Positions 1-8,403 of a stretch of 64,000 nt of DNA are shown here, in pieces; the first letter of the stretch is position 1, and each line of letters begins with the position of its first letter. The position numbers and the translations under genes were made by a program. The DNA is from Pedobacter ghigonis (GTDB lineage: Bacteria; Bacteroidota; Bacteroidia; Sphingobacteriales; Sphingobacteriaceae), in assembly GCF_903166585.1 (NCBI RefSeq), contig NZ_CAESCM010000009.1, positions 124,001 through 188,000 of the forward strand. The letters are read 5' to 3'. The notes beneath the pieces were generated by a model that was not told where the DNA came from, did no database searches, and saw only the letters and a program-made list of their open reading frames with translations.

Positions 1-1339
1 TAAAGTTCAGGTTTCTGCCCTGTTTATACCTCAAATTGGTATTCGTGCTTCTATCGCCAATAACCTTAACGGGCTTTTTAACGCGGATGGTACCATGATC
101 GGTGGTGATGATTACCTTAACTTTTTTCTGCGATATTTTCTTCAACAAATCCCAAAGCGGCGAATGCTCAAACCAAGATAAGGTTAACGAGCGGTAGGCG
201 GCATCATCGTTGGCCAGCTCGCGAATCATCTGCATATCTGTACGTGCATGGCTCAGCATATCAACAAAGTTGAAAACAATGGCATTAAAATCGTTTTGCA
301 ACAGGTTGTTGGTTTGATCTACCAAATCCTTACCCTGCTCAAAAGTTAAAATTTTATTGTAGCTGAATTTGCAGTCCCTGCGCAGGGTACGTTTAATGTT
401 ATCGGCCAGAAATGCTTCTTCATGCATATTTTTTCCGCCCTCATCGTCGTCATTTTGCCAAAGCTGAGGGAAACGTTTTTCCATATCCAAAGGCATTAAG
501 CCCGAAAAGATGGAGTTTCTGGCATACTGGGTTGCCGTTGGCAGAATACTGCTGTACATATCCTCCTCATCAATACGGAAGTACTCCGAAATTAAAGGGT
601 TAATGATTTTCCACTGGTCGTAACGCAAATTATCGATCAGGATAAAAAACACAGGGGTAGTTTCGTTAATGTGCGGGAAAGCCTTCTTCTTTAACAGCTC
701 GTTCGAAAACAAGGGCGCTTTATCCTTTTCCTTAATCCAGCCTAAATAGTGCTCCTCAACAAATTTCGAAAATTGTGTATTGGCTTCCTGTTTCTGCATG
801 GTTAAAATTTCGTGCATTTGCGGGTCATCCAGTTTCTCCAGCTCCAGCTCCCAGAAAACAATCTTTTTGTAAACATCCACCCACTCTTCGTAGTTCAGTT
901 TATCGCCAAGAGTCATGCCCAAACGGCGGAAATCCTGCTGGTAGGCCATCGATGTTTTTTCGCTCACCAAACGCTTGTTATCAATTAGCTTTTTAATGGT
1001 TAGCAGTACTTGTTTCGGATTAACCGGCTTAATCAGATAATCATCGATTTTGCTCCCAATGGCATCTTCCATCAGGTTTTCTTCTTCACTTTTGGTAATG
1101 AGTACCACCGGCACATCCGGATTCAGGTTTTTAATGGCTCCAAGCGTTTCAATTCCACTCATTCCCGGCATATTTTCATCTAAAAATACCAGGTCGAAAT
1201 GTGATTTTCCGAATGCTTCGAGCGCATCGTTCCCGTTGGTAAATGTGGTTACATTATAACCTTTATCATTTAACAATAATATATGTGGTTTTAACAGGTC
1301 GATTTCATCATCGGCCCATAATATCTTAGTTTCTTGCAT
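1..1339 (-). CDS. porX: PorX-type response regulator with PglZ domain (3' end outside window)
   Basis: Read on the minus strand from an ATG at 1339, the frame stays open to the window edge (446 codons). The N-terminus is a receiver domain: acidic pair at residues 10-11, phospho-acceptor Asp54 in a VFLDENMPG stretch, and a conserved Lys in the ITKS and YLIKP stretches. It continues into an alkaline-phosphatase-like PglZ domain with FILIDNLRYDQW and a metal-site TTDHG motif near the truncated end. This receiver-PglZ order is that of PorX, which in Bacteroidota works with the kinase PorY and an ECF sigma factor to control type IX secretion. PorY is not in this window. The gene is divergent from the HD-domain gene, with a 111-bp shared upstream region. 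The C-terminus is cut by the window edge. Confidence 0.9.
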   Translation of the reverse strand, partial: MQETKILWADDEIDLLKPHILLLNDKGYNVTTFTNGNDALEAFGKSHFDLVFLDENMPGMSGIETLGAIKNLNPDVPVVLITKSEEENLMEDAIGSKIDDYLIKPVNPKQVLLTIKKLIDNKRLVSEKTSMAYQQDFRRLGMTLGDKLNYEEWVDVYKKIVFWELELEKLDDPQMHEILTMQKQEANTQFSKFVEEHYLGWIKEKDKAPLFSNELLKKKAFPHINETTPVFFILIDNLRYDQWKIINPLISEYFRIDEEDMYSSILPTATQYARNSIFSGLMPLDMEKRFPQLWQNDDDEGGKNMHEEAFLADNIKRTLRRDCKFSYNKILTFEQGKDLVDQTNNLLQNDFNAIVFNFVDMLSHARTDMQMIRELANDDAAYRSLTLSWFEHSPLWDLLKKISQKKVKVIITTDHGTIRVKKPVKVIGDRSTNTNLRYKQGRNLNF

Positions 1340-1450
1340 GTTTATGTAAAAATAGGTATGTATTGCCTTTTAATTTTGGCAGGTAAATCAAACTCTAAAT
1401 AAAAATAGCAATTTTTGTACCGTATCTGTCTATTTAACTATTTTTAACGA

Positions 1451-2674
1451 TTGAACAAGAAGAAAATCATAAATGATCCGGTTTACGGTTTCATCAGCAT
1501 ACCATCGGCCTTAGTTTACGATGTAATATCGCATCCCTATTTCCAGCGGCTGCGCTACATTAAACAACTGGGCATGACCCATTTGGTTTATCCTGGAGCA
1601 TTGCACACCCGTTTTCACCATGCCCTGGGCGCCATGCATTTGATGTGTTTGGCCATTAGCCTGCTAAGAAGCAAAGGACATGACATTACCGAAGGTGAAG
1701 AAGAAGCCGCCATTTTGGCCATTTTACTGCATGACATTGGTCATGGGCCTTTTTCGCACGCACTCGAACATTCGCTGGTTACAGGTATTAAGCACGAAGA
1801 CATTTCGGCTAAGCTGATGAACGACCTGAATATCCATTTCGACGGACGCTTAACACATGCCATCGAGATTTTTAACGGTACCTATCCTAAAAAGTTTTTA
1901 CACCAGTTAATTTCGGGTCAGCTCGATTTAGACCGGATGGATTATTTGAACCGCGACAGCTTCTTTACCGGTGTAAGCGAAGGGGTAATCAGCTTCGACC
2001 GCATTATTAAAATGTTTAACGTTTACGATGATGACCTGGTAATTGAAGAAAAAGGTATTTACTCTATCGAAAAATTCCTGATTGCCCGCCGGCTGATGTA
2101 CTGGCAGGTTTACCTGCATAAAACCGTTATTGCAGGCGAGATGATTTTGGTCAAATTGCTTGAACGGGCCAAAGAGCTATCGGCCAGAGGCGAAGAACTG
2201 TTTGCTTCACCCTCATTAAATCATTTTTTGAAGCACAACATTAACGAAGGCAACTTTTTCGAACAACACATAAACCTCGAACATTTTACCAATCTTGATG
2301 ATCAGGATATCTACGCAGCTGTTAAAGTTTGGGTAAAGCATCCCGATAAAATTTTATCAACCCTTTGCAATATGCTTACCTCGCGTAACCTGTATAAAGT
2401 GGAGATGGGTAACGAAATGGAAAAGGCCGACCGGCTTGCATTTTTACAGGATGCAGCGGTTAATTTACTGCAGATTAAACCCGAAGAAGCCCGCTATTTT
2501 GTTTTTACCGATACGATCCAAAACCGCGCATACAATGCAGGCGTTGGCAATATTAAGATTTTAATGAAAAATAACAACATTGTTGATATTGCAAAAGCTT
2601 CGGATTTATCAAACCTCGAATCGCTGCAGAAAACAGTAGAAAAATATATCCTCTGTTACCCCAGGGGCATTTAA
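1451..2674 (+). CDS. HD-domain phosphohydrolase (dNTPase/SAMHD1-like)
   Basis: 407 aa. The start is TTG: the family-typical opening MNKKKIINDPVYGFI begins exactly there and the next in-frame Met is at residue 42. The metal site of the HD superfamily is complete, with the RFHHALG histidine (56 or 57), His94-Asp95 in ILLHDIGHG, and a later Asp in the DLDRMDYLNRD motif (about residue 161). This arrangement is typical of SAMHD1/dGTPase-like enzymes, so a cytoplasmic nucleotide triphosphohydrolase is likely. The true substrate is not readable from sequence. It is divergent from porX and upstream of the lipid A operon, from which it is separated by 122 bp containing the lpxD promoter. Confidence 0.85.
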   Translation: MNKKKIINDPVYGFISIPSALVYDVISHPYFQRLRYIKQLGMTHLVYPGALHTRFHHALGAMHLMCLAISLLRSKGHDITEGEEEAAILAILLHDIGHGPFSHALEHSLVTGIKHEDISAKLMNDLNIHFDGRLTHAIEIFNGTYPKKFLHQLISGQLDLDRMDYLNRDSFFTGVSEGVISFDRIIKMFNVYDDDLVIEEKGIYSIEKFLIARRLMYWQVYLHKTVIAGEMILVKLLERAKELSARGEELFASPSLNHFLKHNINEGNFFEQHINLEHFTNLDDQDIYAAVKVWVKHPDKILSTLCNMLTSRNLYKVEMGNEMEKADRLAFLQDAAVNLLQIKPEEARYFVFTDTIQNRAYNAGVGNIKILMKNNNIVDIAKASDLSNLESLQKTVEKYILCYPRGI

Positions 2675-2761
2675 GCTTATTTAACAAAATATTTAACTTT
2701 TACTGCCGTTTTAAGTCTTATTATTGTGTAAAATATACACAGCTTAACCTTTGCAGGTTTT

Positions 2762-2792
2762 TTTGTTCATATCAATTTAACATTTACCTTTG
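2762..2792 (+). promoter_or_regulatory. Promoter of the lpxD operon
   Basis: TTTG at 2762-2765, a 19-base spacer, then TACCTTTG at 2785-2792 match the Bacteroidota sigma-A pattern (TTG, about 19-21 bases, TAnnTTTG). The lpxD ATG begins only four bases after the -7 box, so the transcript would have almost no 5' leader. Confidence 0.7.
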
Positions 2793-2796
2793 TACG

Positions 2797-3873
2797 ATGC
2801 AATTTACTGCCAAGCAGATAAGTCAGTTTCTGAACGGTTCCATAGATGGTAACCCCGACGTAGCCGTTACCGAACTCTCTAAAATAGAAGACGGAAAGGA
2901 AGGCTCTTTGTCATTTCTTTCCAATCCTAAGTACGAAAACTTTTTGTATTCTACTCAGGCATCAGTTGTAATCGTATCTAAAGATTTTGCCCCAACACAA
3001 CCCTACACCAGCACTTTGGTGCGTGTAGAAAATCCATATAGTGCTTTTACTATTCTGCTGGATAAATACAACGAAGCGGTAAATGCACAAAACACACAAA
3101 CGGGTATTGATAAAATGGCTTTCGTGCACCCCACTGCAAAAATTGGGGAGAATGTTTTTATTGATGCTTTCGCTTATGTAGCAGAGCATGCTGTAATTGC
3201 CGATGGCTGTAAAATAAATACACAGGTTTTTATTGGCGCACATTCTAAAATTGGCGAAAACACTACTTTTTATCCGGGCGTTAAAGTTTACCACAACTCG
3301 GTAATCGGCAGCCGCGTAATTATTCATGCCAATACAGTTATCGGAAGCGATGGTTTTGGTTTTGCCCCTCAAAAAGACGGCACTTACAATAAAATCCCTC
3401 AAATAGGAAATGTTGTAATTGAAGATGATGTAGAAATTGGTGCCAATACCACTGTAGACCGTGCAACCATGGGCTCGACCATTGTTAAAAAAGGCGCAAA
3501 AATTGATAACCTGATTCAGATTGCCCATAATGTGGAAATTGGCGAAAACACTGTTTTAGCTGCACAATCAGGCATTTCAGGAAGTACAAAAATTGGTCCT
3601 AACAGTGTTGTGGGTGGCCAGGTTGGTATTGCAGGCCATTTAACCTTAGCCAAAGGCACTCAAATTGGAGCCCAGGCAGGCATTAACTTTAACATTACAG
3701 AAGAAAATAAACAATGGCATGGCAGTCCTGCCCAACCATTGCGCAACTGGATGCGCGCATCGGTAATTTTCAAACACCTCCCCGATGTAGAAAAAAGAAT
3801 TAACGCACTCGAAGAGGAATTGAAAAAGCTTACAGCTGAACTGGAAAAGAATACATTACACAATGAACGTTAG
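2797..3873 (+). CDS. lpxD: UDP-3-O-acylglucosamine N-acyltransferase LpxD
   Basis: 358 aa, normal length for LpxD. It transfers a 3-hydroxyacyl chain from ACP to the 2-amino group of UDP-3-O-acylglucosamine in lipid A synthesis (cytoplasm). An N-terminal uridine-binding domain (about 1-105) is followed by a left-handed beta helix of hexapeptide repeats (I/V-G-x-x-x-x pattern, about 110-315) and a C-terminal helix rich in Glu and Lys. The catalytic His lies in the IQIAHNVEIG stretch. Its 3' end overlaps lpxC-fabZ by 11 bp, so the two are translationally coupled. First gene of the lpxD/lpxC-fabZ/lpxA operon. Confidence 0.96.
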   Translation: MQFTAKQISQFLNGSIDGNPDVAVTELSKIEDGKEGSLSFLSNPKYENFLYSTQASVVIVSKDFAPTQPYTSTLVRVENPYSAFTILLDKYNEAVNAQNTQTGIDKMAFVHPTAKIGENVFIDAFAYVAEHAVIADGCKINTQVFIGAHSKIGENTTFYPGVKVYHNSVIGSRVIIHANTVIGSDGFGFAPQKDGTYNKIPQIGNVVIEDDVEIGANTTVDRATMGSTIVKKGAKIDNLIQIAHNVEIGENTVLAAQSGISGSTKIGPNSVVGGQVGIAGHLTLAKGTQIGAQAGINFNITEENKQWHGSPAQPLRNWMRASVIFKHLPDVEKRINALEEELKKLTAELEKNTLHNER

Positions 3874-5275
3874 ACAAAAAACGATTAAGCAAGAAATATC
3901 AGCATCTGGTGTTGGTTTACACACAGGCGCTAATGTTACTTTAACCTTTTGCCCCGCCCCCGAAAATCATGGTTTTAAATTTCAACGCATCGATTTAGAC
4001 GGGCACCCAATTATCGAAGCAGATGCTGACAATGTAACCGATACTTCGCGCGGAACTACCATTACCCAAAACGGCGCCAGCGTAAGCACCGTAGAGCACG
4101 TAATGGCTTCATTAATCGGTATGGATCTCGATAATGTGCTAATCAAATTAGACGGGCCTGAAACCCCGATTATGGATGGCAGTTCAATCCAGTTTGTCGA
4201 TTTATTGGAAGAAGTAGGCTCCGTAGAGCAAAACGCTGATCGCGAGTACTTCACCATCCCTCACAACATTACCTATACAGAAGAAGACAGGAAAGTAGAG
4301 ATTGTGGCCATGCCGCTTGACGACTATCGCTTTACCTGTATGATTGATTATAACTCGCCTGTTTTAGGCAGTCAGCATGCCGGCATTAACACCATTGCCG
4401 AGTTTAAAAAAGAAATTGCTTCGTGCCGTACTTTCTGTTTCCTGCACGAATTAGAATACCAGTTATCGCACAACCTGATTAAAGGCGGCGATTTAAACAA
4501 CGCCATTGTAATTGTAGATAAAGAAGTTACCAAAGATGAATTGAGTCATCTGGCTAAGCTTTTCAACCGCAAAGACATAGATGTTGCCCCACAGGGGATA
4601 TTAAACAATATGGAGCTACGCTACCAAAACGAGCCTGCCCGTCATAAACTACTGGATATGATTGGCGATTTAGCTTTGGTTGGCATGCACTTAAAAGGCC
4701 ATATTATGGCAGCCCGTCCGGGTCACGCCGCTAACGTTGCCTTCGCTAAAAAAATTAAGGCAGCCATTAAAAAAGAGAAAAACAAAAAAGTACAGAAAGT
4801 TTACGATCCGAGTGCGAAGCCCGTATTTGATGTGGTTCAGATCATGGAGATTTTGCCTCACCGTCAACCTTTCTTATTTGTAGATAAAATTTTAGAACTT
4901 TCGAAAAACCACGTGGTGGGTGTTAAAAACGTAACCATGAACGAAGAGTTTTTCAAAGGGCACTTCCCTGGTGCACCGGTTTTTCCGGGGGTAATTCAGA
5001 TTGAGGCCATGGCACAGGTGGGTGGAATCCTGGTATTGTGCACCGTTCCCGATCCGCAAAACTACCTCACTTATTTCTTAAAAATAGATAACGTACGTTT
5101 CAGGGCACAGGTGCTTCCGGGCGATACCATTGTTTTCCGCTGCGATTTACTTGAGCCAATCAGAAGGGGTATTGCCCAGATGAAAGGTGTGGGTATGGTT
5201 GGCGAAAAAATCGTTGTCGAAGCCGAAATGATGGCCCAAATTTCAAAAGTTAAACAAGCAGAACCCGCTCAATAA
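3863..5275 (+). CDS. lpxC-fabZ: Bifunctional UDP-3-O-acyl-GlcNAc deacetylase / 3-hydroxyacyl-ACP dehydratase
   Basis: 470 aa fusion. Residues 1 to about 300 are LpxC, the zinc deacetylase committing step of lipid A synthesis. Zn-ligand His79 lies in STVEHVMAS, and the remaining ligands are the His and Asp in the RHKLLDMIGDLALVG region. A Lys-rich linker (about 300-320) leads to FabZ, which dehydrates 3-hydroxyacyl-ACP. Its catalytic His is near residue 366 in GHFPGAPVFPG and its Glu is in QIEAMAQ. The fusion joins two enzymes that compete for or consume the same 3-hydroxyacyl-ACP pool, and it is known in Bacteroidota. The stop TAA shares its last A with the ATG of lpxA (1-nt overlap). Confidence 0.96.
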   Translation: MNVRQKTIKQEISASGVGLHTGANVTLTFCPAPENHGFKFQRIDLDGHPIIEADADNVTDTSRGTTITQNGASVSTVEHVMASLIGMDLDNVLIKLDGPETPIMDGSSIQFVDLLEEVGSVEQNADREYFTIPHNITYTEEDRKVEIVAMPLDDYRFTCMIDYNSPVLGSQHAGINTIAEFKKEIASCRTFCFLHELEYQLSHNLIKGGDLNNAIVIVDKEVTKDELSHLAKLFNRKDIDVAPQGILNNMELRYQNEPARHKLLDMIGDLALVGMHLKGHIMAARPGHAANVAFAKKIKAAIKKEKNKKVQKVYDPSAKPVFDVVQIMEILPHRQPFLFVDKILELSKNHVVGVKNVTMNEEFFKGHFPGAPVFPGVIQIEAMAQVGGILVLCTVPDPQNYLTYFLKIDNVRFRAQVLPGDTIVFRCDLLEPIRRGIAQMKGVGMVGEKIVVEAEMMAQISKVKQAEPAQ

Positions 5276-6060
5276 TGATACAACCTTTAGCATATATACA
5301 TCCTCAGGCAAAAATTGCCGAAAACGTGGTAATCGAACCTTTTGTAGTGATACATAAAGACGTTGTAATTGGAGAGGGAACCTGGATCGGATCGAACGTA
5401 ACCATTATGGATGGTGCACGCATTGGTAAAAACTGCCGCATTTTCCCTGGTGCCGTTATTTCAGGCGAGCCACAGGACTTAAAATTTGCCGGAGAAATTA
5501 CCACAGCAGAAATTGGCGACAACACCACCATCAGGGAGTGTGTTACCATAAACCGTGGTACCAAAGATAAATGGAAAACGGTGATTGGCAGCAACTGCTT
5601 AATCCAGGCTTACTCGCACATTGCGCACGATTGCGAAGTAGGAAACAACTGTATTTTCTCTAACAGCACTACGTTAGCAGGTCACATTACCATTGGCAAT
5701 AACGTGGTACTTGCAGGCCTGGTGGCTATCCACCAGTTTGTTAAAGTAGGTTCTTATGCTTTCGTAACCGGTGGTTCTTTGGTGCGTAAAGATGTTCCGC
5801 CTTATGTTAAAGCTGCACGTGAGCCGCTTTCTTATGCAGGCATCAACTCTGTTGGTTTGCGCAGAAGAGGTTTCACCAATGAGCAAATTGACGAAATACA
5901 GGAAATTTACCGCGTACTTTTCGTTAAACACAATAACGTAACCAAAGCTTTGGATATGATCGAAGCTGAATTCAAGCCTACCGAAATCCGCGATGAGATT
6001 GTAGATTTTATCCGCAACTCAAACCGTGGGGTGATGAAGGGCTTTGGAATGGGAAGCTAA
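5275..6060 (+). CDS. lpxA: UDP-N-acetylglucosamine acyltransferase LpxA
   Basis: 261 aa, full length. It catalyses the first lipid A step, O-acylation of UDP-GlcNAc with 3-hydroxyacyl-ACP. The protein is a hexapeptide-repeat left-handed beta helix (about 1-190) with catalytic His118 in YSHIAHDCEVG, the FKxAGE-like substrate loop QDLKFAGE (68-75) and a C-terminal helical domain containing GLRRRGF. It starts inside the lpxC-fabZ stop codon, so it is cotranslated. An inverted repeat follows the stop at 6081-6113. Confidence 0.96.
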   Translation: MIQPLAYIHPQAKIAENVVIEPFVVIHKDVVIGEGTWIGSNVTIMDGARIGKNCRIFPGAVISGEPQDLKFAGEITTAEIGDNTTIRECVTINRGTKDKWKTVIGSNCLIQAYSHIAHDCEVGNNCIFSNSTTLAGHITIGNNVVLAGLVAIHQFVKVGSYAFVTGGSLVRKDVPPYVKAAREPLSYAGINSVGLRRRGFTNEQIDEIQEIYRVLFVKHNNVTKALDMIEAEFKPTEIRDEIVDFIRNSNRGVMKGFGMGS

Positions 6061-6080
6061 TAAAGATAAAAGGCTGAATA

Positions 6081-6113
6081 GTTTAAGGCAGAGGGCAAAA
6101 CTTTGCCTTAAAC
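6081..6113 (+). terminator. Possible terminator hairpin after lpxA
   Basis: GTTTAAGGCA (6081-6090) pairs with TGCCTTAAAC (6104-6113) across a short loop. There is no clear T-run after it, so this may be a weak terminator or a 3'-end stabilising hairpin. Confidence 0.4.
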
Positions 6114-6128
6114 TCAAAATAAACATTC

Positions 6129-6608
6129 ATGAGTGACTTAACGCTAATCAGAGTAGATTCAGATCAAGCCGACTTTAGAAAGCTGGTGGCCTTACTGGAT
6201 CAGGATTTAGCGGTTAGAGATGGCCATGAACATGCTTTTTATGCGCAGTTCAACAAAGTTGACACCATAAAGGAAGTGGTTGTAGCTTACCAGAACAATA
6301 ATGCCGTAGGCTGTGGCGCAATCAAACCATTTTCCGCCACCCAGGCCGAAGTAAAACGGATGTTTGTTCACCCCGACTACAGAAAACAAGGCATTGCGGC
6401 TCAAATATTAAACGAACTCGAAAAGTGGGCTACCGAAATTGGTTTTAGCGATTGCGTGTTAGAAACCGGCAAAAAACAACCCGAAGCCATTGCCCTGTAT
6501 CAAAGGGCAGGCTACAAGATCACCCCAAACTACGGACAATATATCGGTGTTGACAATAGCGTTTGCATGTTAAAGCAACTCAATACCTCTACAGCGCTTG
6601 ATACATGA
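6129..6608 (+). CDS. GNAT-family N-acetyltransferase
   Basis: 159 aa. The acetyl-CoA binding motif A is visible as RMFVHPDYRKQGIAAQIL (about residues 77-94, R/Q-x-x-G-x-G/A core). It is followed by a beta-bulge region around LETGKKQPEAIALYQRAGY, typical of small GNAT enzymes. The acceptor substrate cannot be told. It follows the lipid A operon by 68 bp and precedes an ABC ATPase by 31 bp, and may be co-transcribed with the latter. I see nothing linking it to lipid A. Confidence 0.8.
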   Translation: MSDLTLIRVDSDQADFRKLVALLDQDLAVRDGHEHAFYAQFNKVDTIKEVVVAYQNNNAVGCGAIKPFSATQAEVKRMFVHPDYRKQGIAAQILNELEKWATEIGFSDCVLETGKKQPEAIALYQRAGYKITPNYGQYIGVDNSVCMLKQLNTSTALDT

Positions 6609-6639
6609 TATTCTATACCTGATACTTGACCCCAAATAA

Positions 6640-7254
6640 ATGAAAATAAGCTTAAACAACGTTGGCCGGAGGTTTAACAAAGAATGGATTTTCAGAAACC
6701 TGAGTACAGAATTTAGTGCTGGCAACAGCTATGCTATTCTTGGGCCAAACGGATCTGGTAAATCTACTTTGCTGAGCATATTAACCGGGAGCTTATCTCC
6801 TTCGGAGGGAGAAATTTCATTTTCTCAAGGCACCGATATACCAGTAGAAAACATTTACAGATACATTAGTCTGGCTGCGCCCTACCTCGAACTGGTAGAA
6901 ACTTTCAGTTTAAAAGAGATCATTGATTTTCATTTCAAGTTTAAAAACTTTGCGCCCGGCGTTGATGCCAAAAGCCTGATTAGTATCCTCGGACTTGAAA
7001 AAGCGGCAAACAAAGAAATTAAGTACTTTTCTTCTGGAATGAAACAAAGAACCAAACTAGCTTTGGCCTGTTGTACCGATACACCAATTTTATTTTTAGA
7101 CGAACCAACCAGCAATTTAGACCTTCAGGGAATGAATTGGTACCGCGAACTGATTGAAAATTTTGGGAAAGATCGCTTAACCATAATTGGATCGAACCAA
7201 ATCCAGGAATACGAATTCTGCAATCACCAAATTCAAATTGCTGATTACAAGTAA
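6640..7254 (+). CDS. Orphan ABC transporter ATP-binding protein
   Basis: 204 aa, a single ABC ATPase domain. Walker A GPNGSGKST at residues 35-43, a degenerate signature FSSGMKQR, and Walker B with D-loop ILFLDEPTSNLD. No permease or substrate-binding gene is nearby on either strand, so its partner must be encoded elsewhere or it has a non-transport role. The size and simplicity resemble CcmA-like heme-export ATPases, but that is only a resemblance. It is the last gene before the spacer holding the candidate ncRNA and the efp genes. Confidence 0.8.
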   Translation: MKISLNNVGRRFNKEWIFRNLSTEFSAGNSYAILGPNGSGKSTLLSILTGSLSPSEGEISFSQGTDIPVENIYRYISLAAPYLELVETFSLKEIIDFHFKFKNFAPGVDAKSLISILGLEKAANKEIKYFSSGMKQRTKLALACCTDTPILFLDEPTSNLDLQGMNWYRELIENFGKDRLTIIGSNQIQEYEFCNHQIQIADYK

Positions 7255-7333
7255 ATTAAACACCCAAAACCCGGCATACAAAACGCCTTTTTTGTCATAC
7301 ATTTGTATTATAAATAATTTTTTCAAAAAATAT

Positions 7334-7363
7334 TTTGTAATTGAAAAATAGTTCTTACCTTTG
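7334..7363 (+). promoter_or_regulatory. Strong promoter of an orphan transcript
   Basis: TTTG (7334-7337), an 18-base spacer and TACCTTTG (7356-7363) form a near-ideal Bacteroidota promoter. No coding region starts for the next 340 bases, so it probably drives the small transcript below. Confidence 0.65.
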
Positions 7364-7367
7364 CACC

Positions 7368-7533
7368 ACCAAAAAGAGAAACAAATATTAAATTTATCTC
7401 TTCAAGGAAAAGATTAAACTTCTGCTTTGGCAGAATCAAAAATATACGCCTGCAAAGGCAAAGAGTTTTTCATAGTTTAGTTTGAGGTTTAGGTTGATTA
7501 TGCCTTTGGAGTGGTTCCCAAAGGCATTTCTTT
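7368..7533 (+). ncRNA. Candidate small RNA or attenuator leader upstream of tandem efp
   Basis: About 166 nt run from the predicted start just after the TACCTTTG box to a rho-independent terminator. Internal structure includes a pair AAGAGA/TCTCTT near the 5' end and a perfect stem TTCTGC-TTTG-GCAGAA (about 7416-7431). CAAAGGCA at 7453-7460 is complementary to TGCCTTTG at 7501-7508. The same TGCCTTTG also forms the terminator stem with CCAAAGGCA at 7518-7526, so two mutually exclusive folds are possible. I find no convincing ORF inside. It could be a free sRNA (the size would also fit 6S RNA) or an attenuated leader. I cannot assign a known family. Confidence 0.5.
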
Positions 7534-7535
7534 TA
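7500..7535 (+). terminator. Rho-independent terminator of the orphan transcript
   Basis: ATGCCTTTGG (7500-7509) pairs perfectly with CCAAAGGCAT (7518-7527) over an 8-base loop, followed by TTCTTTTAT. A second small palindrome, TTTTTTCG-GG-CGAAAAAA, lies just downstream (about 7543-7560). Confidence 0.7.
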
Positions 7536-7558
7536 TACGCTGTTTTTTCGGGCGAAAA

Positions 7559-7607
7559 AACCTCACAGGTTTTAAATTCCCAAACAGCTGATCAAACCTG
7601 CCAGGTC
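7559..7607. repeat. Dispersed palindromic repeat (AAACCTnnnAGGTTT family)
   Basis: AACCTCACAGGTTTT at 7559-7573 and a degenerate copy AAACCTGCCAGGTCT at 7593-7607. The same core recurs at 9031-9061, 28835-28849 and 28903-28917, always between genes. Confidence 0.6.
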
Positions 7608-7642
7608 TAAGTTATGTGCCCATCGCAATGAACCAATAACTA

Positions 7643-7673
7643 TTGAACCAATGAACCATTTTTTTTAACTTTG
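7643..7673 (+). promoter_or_regulatory. Promoter of the first efp gene
   Basis: TTG at 7643-7645, a 20-base spacer and TAACTTTG at 7666-7673. It would give a leader of roughly 30 nt before the ATG at 7711. It shows that this efp does not depend on the upstream orphan transcript. Confidence 0.65.
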
Positions 7674-7710
7674 GCGTTCAAAAATTGACAAAACAATATT
7701 TTATTATCAA

Positions 7711-8271
7711 ATGGCAAAGGCATCAGAAGTAAAAAGCGGAAACGTGCTTCGTTTTAACGGAGAGTTGGTAAGTGTTGAAGAATATATCCACCGTACACCC
7801 GGAAATTTAAGGGCTTTCTATCAGGCACGTATGCGGAACGTAAAAACAGGCAAAATTGTAGAGTACCGTTTTCGTACCGATGAAGAGGTTACCATTTGCC
7901 GCGTAGAAACCAACGATTACCAATACCTTTACGAAGATGGCGATTACCTGGTGGTGATGGACAATAACACTTTCGACCAGCACAATATCCCAAAGCTTCT
8001 TTTCGGCAACGCAATCAAATTCTTAAAGGAAGGCATGAATGTAACCATCGCATTCGAAAGCGACGAACCTATTGTAGCCCAGCTGCCCAACAGCGTTGAG
8101 CTTGAAATTACCTATACCGAACCTGCCGTTAAAGGCGATACCTCTACCAGTGCCCAAAAATATGCAACTGTTGAAACCGGTGCAGAAATAAGGGTGCCTT
8201 TATTTATCAATCAGGGTGATAAGGTTAAGGTTGATACCAAAACCGGCGATTATATGGAAAGAGTAAAATAG
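7711..8271 (+). CDS. efp: Elongation factor P paralogue 1 (variant loop tip)
   Basis: 186 aa, standard EF-P length, with three domains (KOW-like N-terminal, OB and C-terminal). The C-terminus carries TEPAVKGDTST, VPLFINQGDKVKVDT and the end GDYMERVK. EF-P binds between the P and E sites and rescues ribosomes stalled on polyproline. The functional loop reads RTPGNLRAF: residue 32, which is Lys or Arg in many modified EF-Ps, is Asn here. It therefore cannot be beta-lysylated or Arg-rhamnosylated at that position, although Arg34 lies two residues on. It has its own promoter and sits 132 bp upstream of a second efp in the same orientation, probably by tandem duplication and divergence. Confidence 0.93.
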   Translation: MAKASEVKSGNVLRFNGELVSVEEYIHRTPGNLRAFYQARMRNVKTGKIVEYRFRTDEEVTICRVETNDYQYLYEDGDYLVVMDNNTFDQHNIPKLLFGNAIKFLKEGMNVTIAFESDEPIVAQLPNSVELEITYTEPAVKGDTSTSAQKYATVETGAEIRVPLFINQGDKVKVDTKTGDYMERVK

Positions 8272-8348
8272 TAAAAGCAAAGGCTTACAACGGGCTAGAC
8301 CCTAAGCCTTATGCCTTAAACCTTTATAGGTTTTTATTAAAATAATTT

Positions 8349-8356
8349 TACCTTTG
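8349..8356 (+). promoter_or_regulatory. Promoter -7 box of the second efp gene
   Basis: TACCTTTG in the 132-bp gap between the two efp genes, 47 bases before the ATG at 8404. I do not see a good TTG at the -33 position. The second efp can probably be transcribed on its own. Confidence 0.5.
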
Positions 8357-8403
8357 CCAACGCAAAAAACAGAAATATAAAATCCAATTCAGGATAACAA
8401 CAT

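Noticed and set aside
2962..3528. 188-codon ORF on the minus strand inside lpxD
   Set aside because: Opposite-strand shadow of a well-conserved gene; no family resemblance.
7500..7610. 36-codon ORF starting at the ATG in the terminator (MPLEWFPK...)
   Set aside because: It begins within the terminator stem and crosses two repeat copies; no ribosome site or family. Chance ORF.
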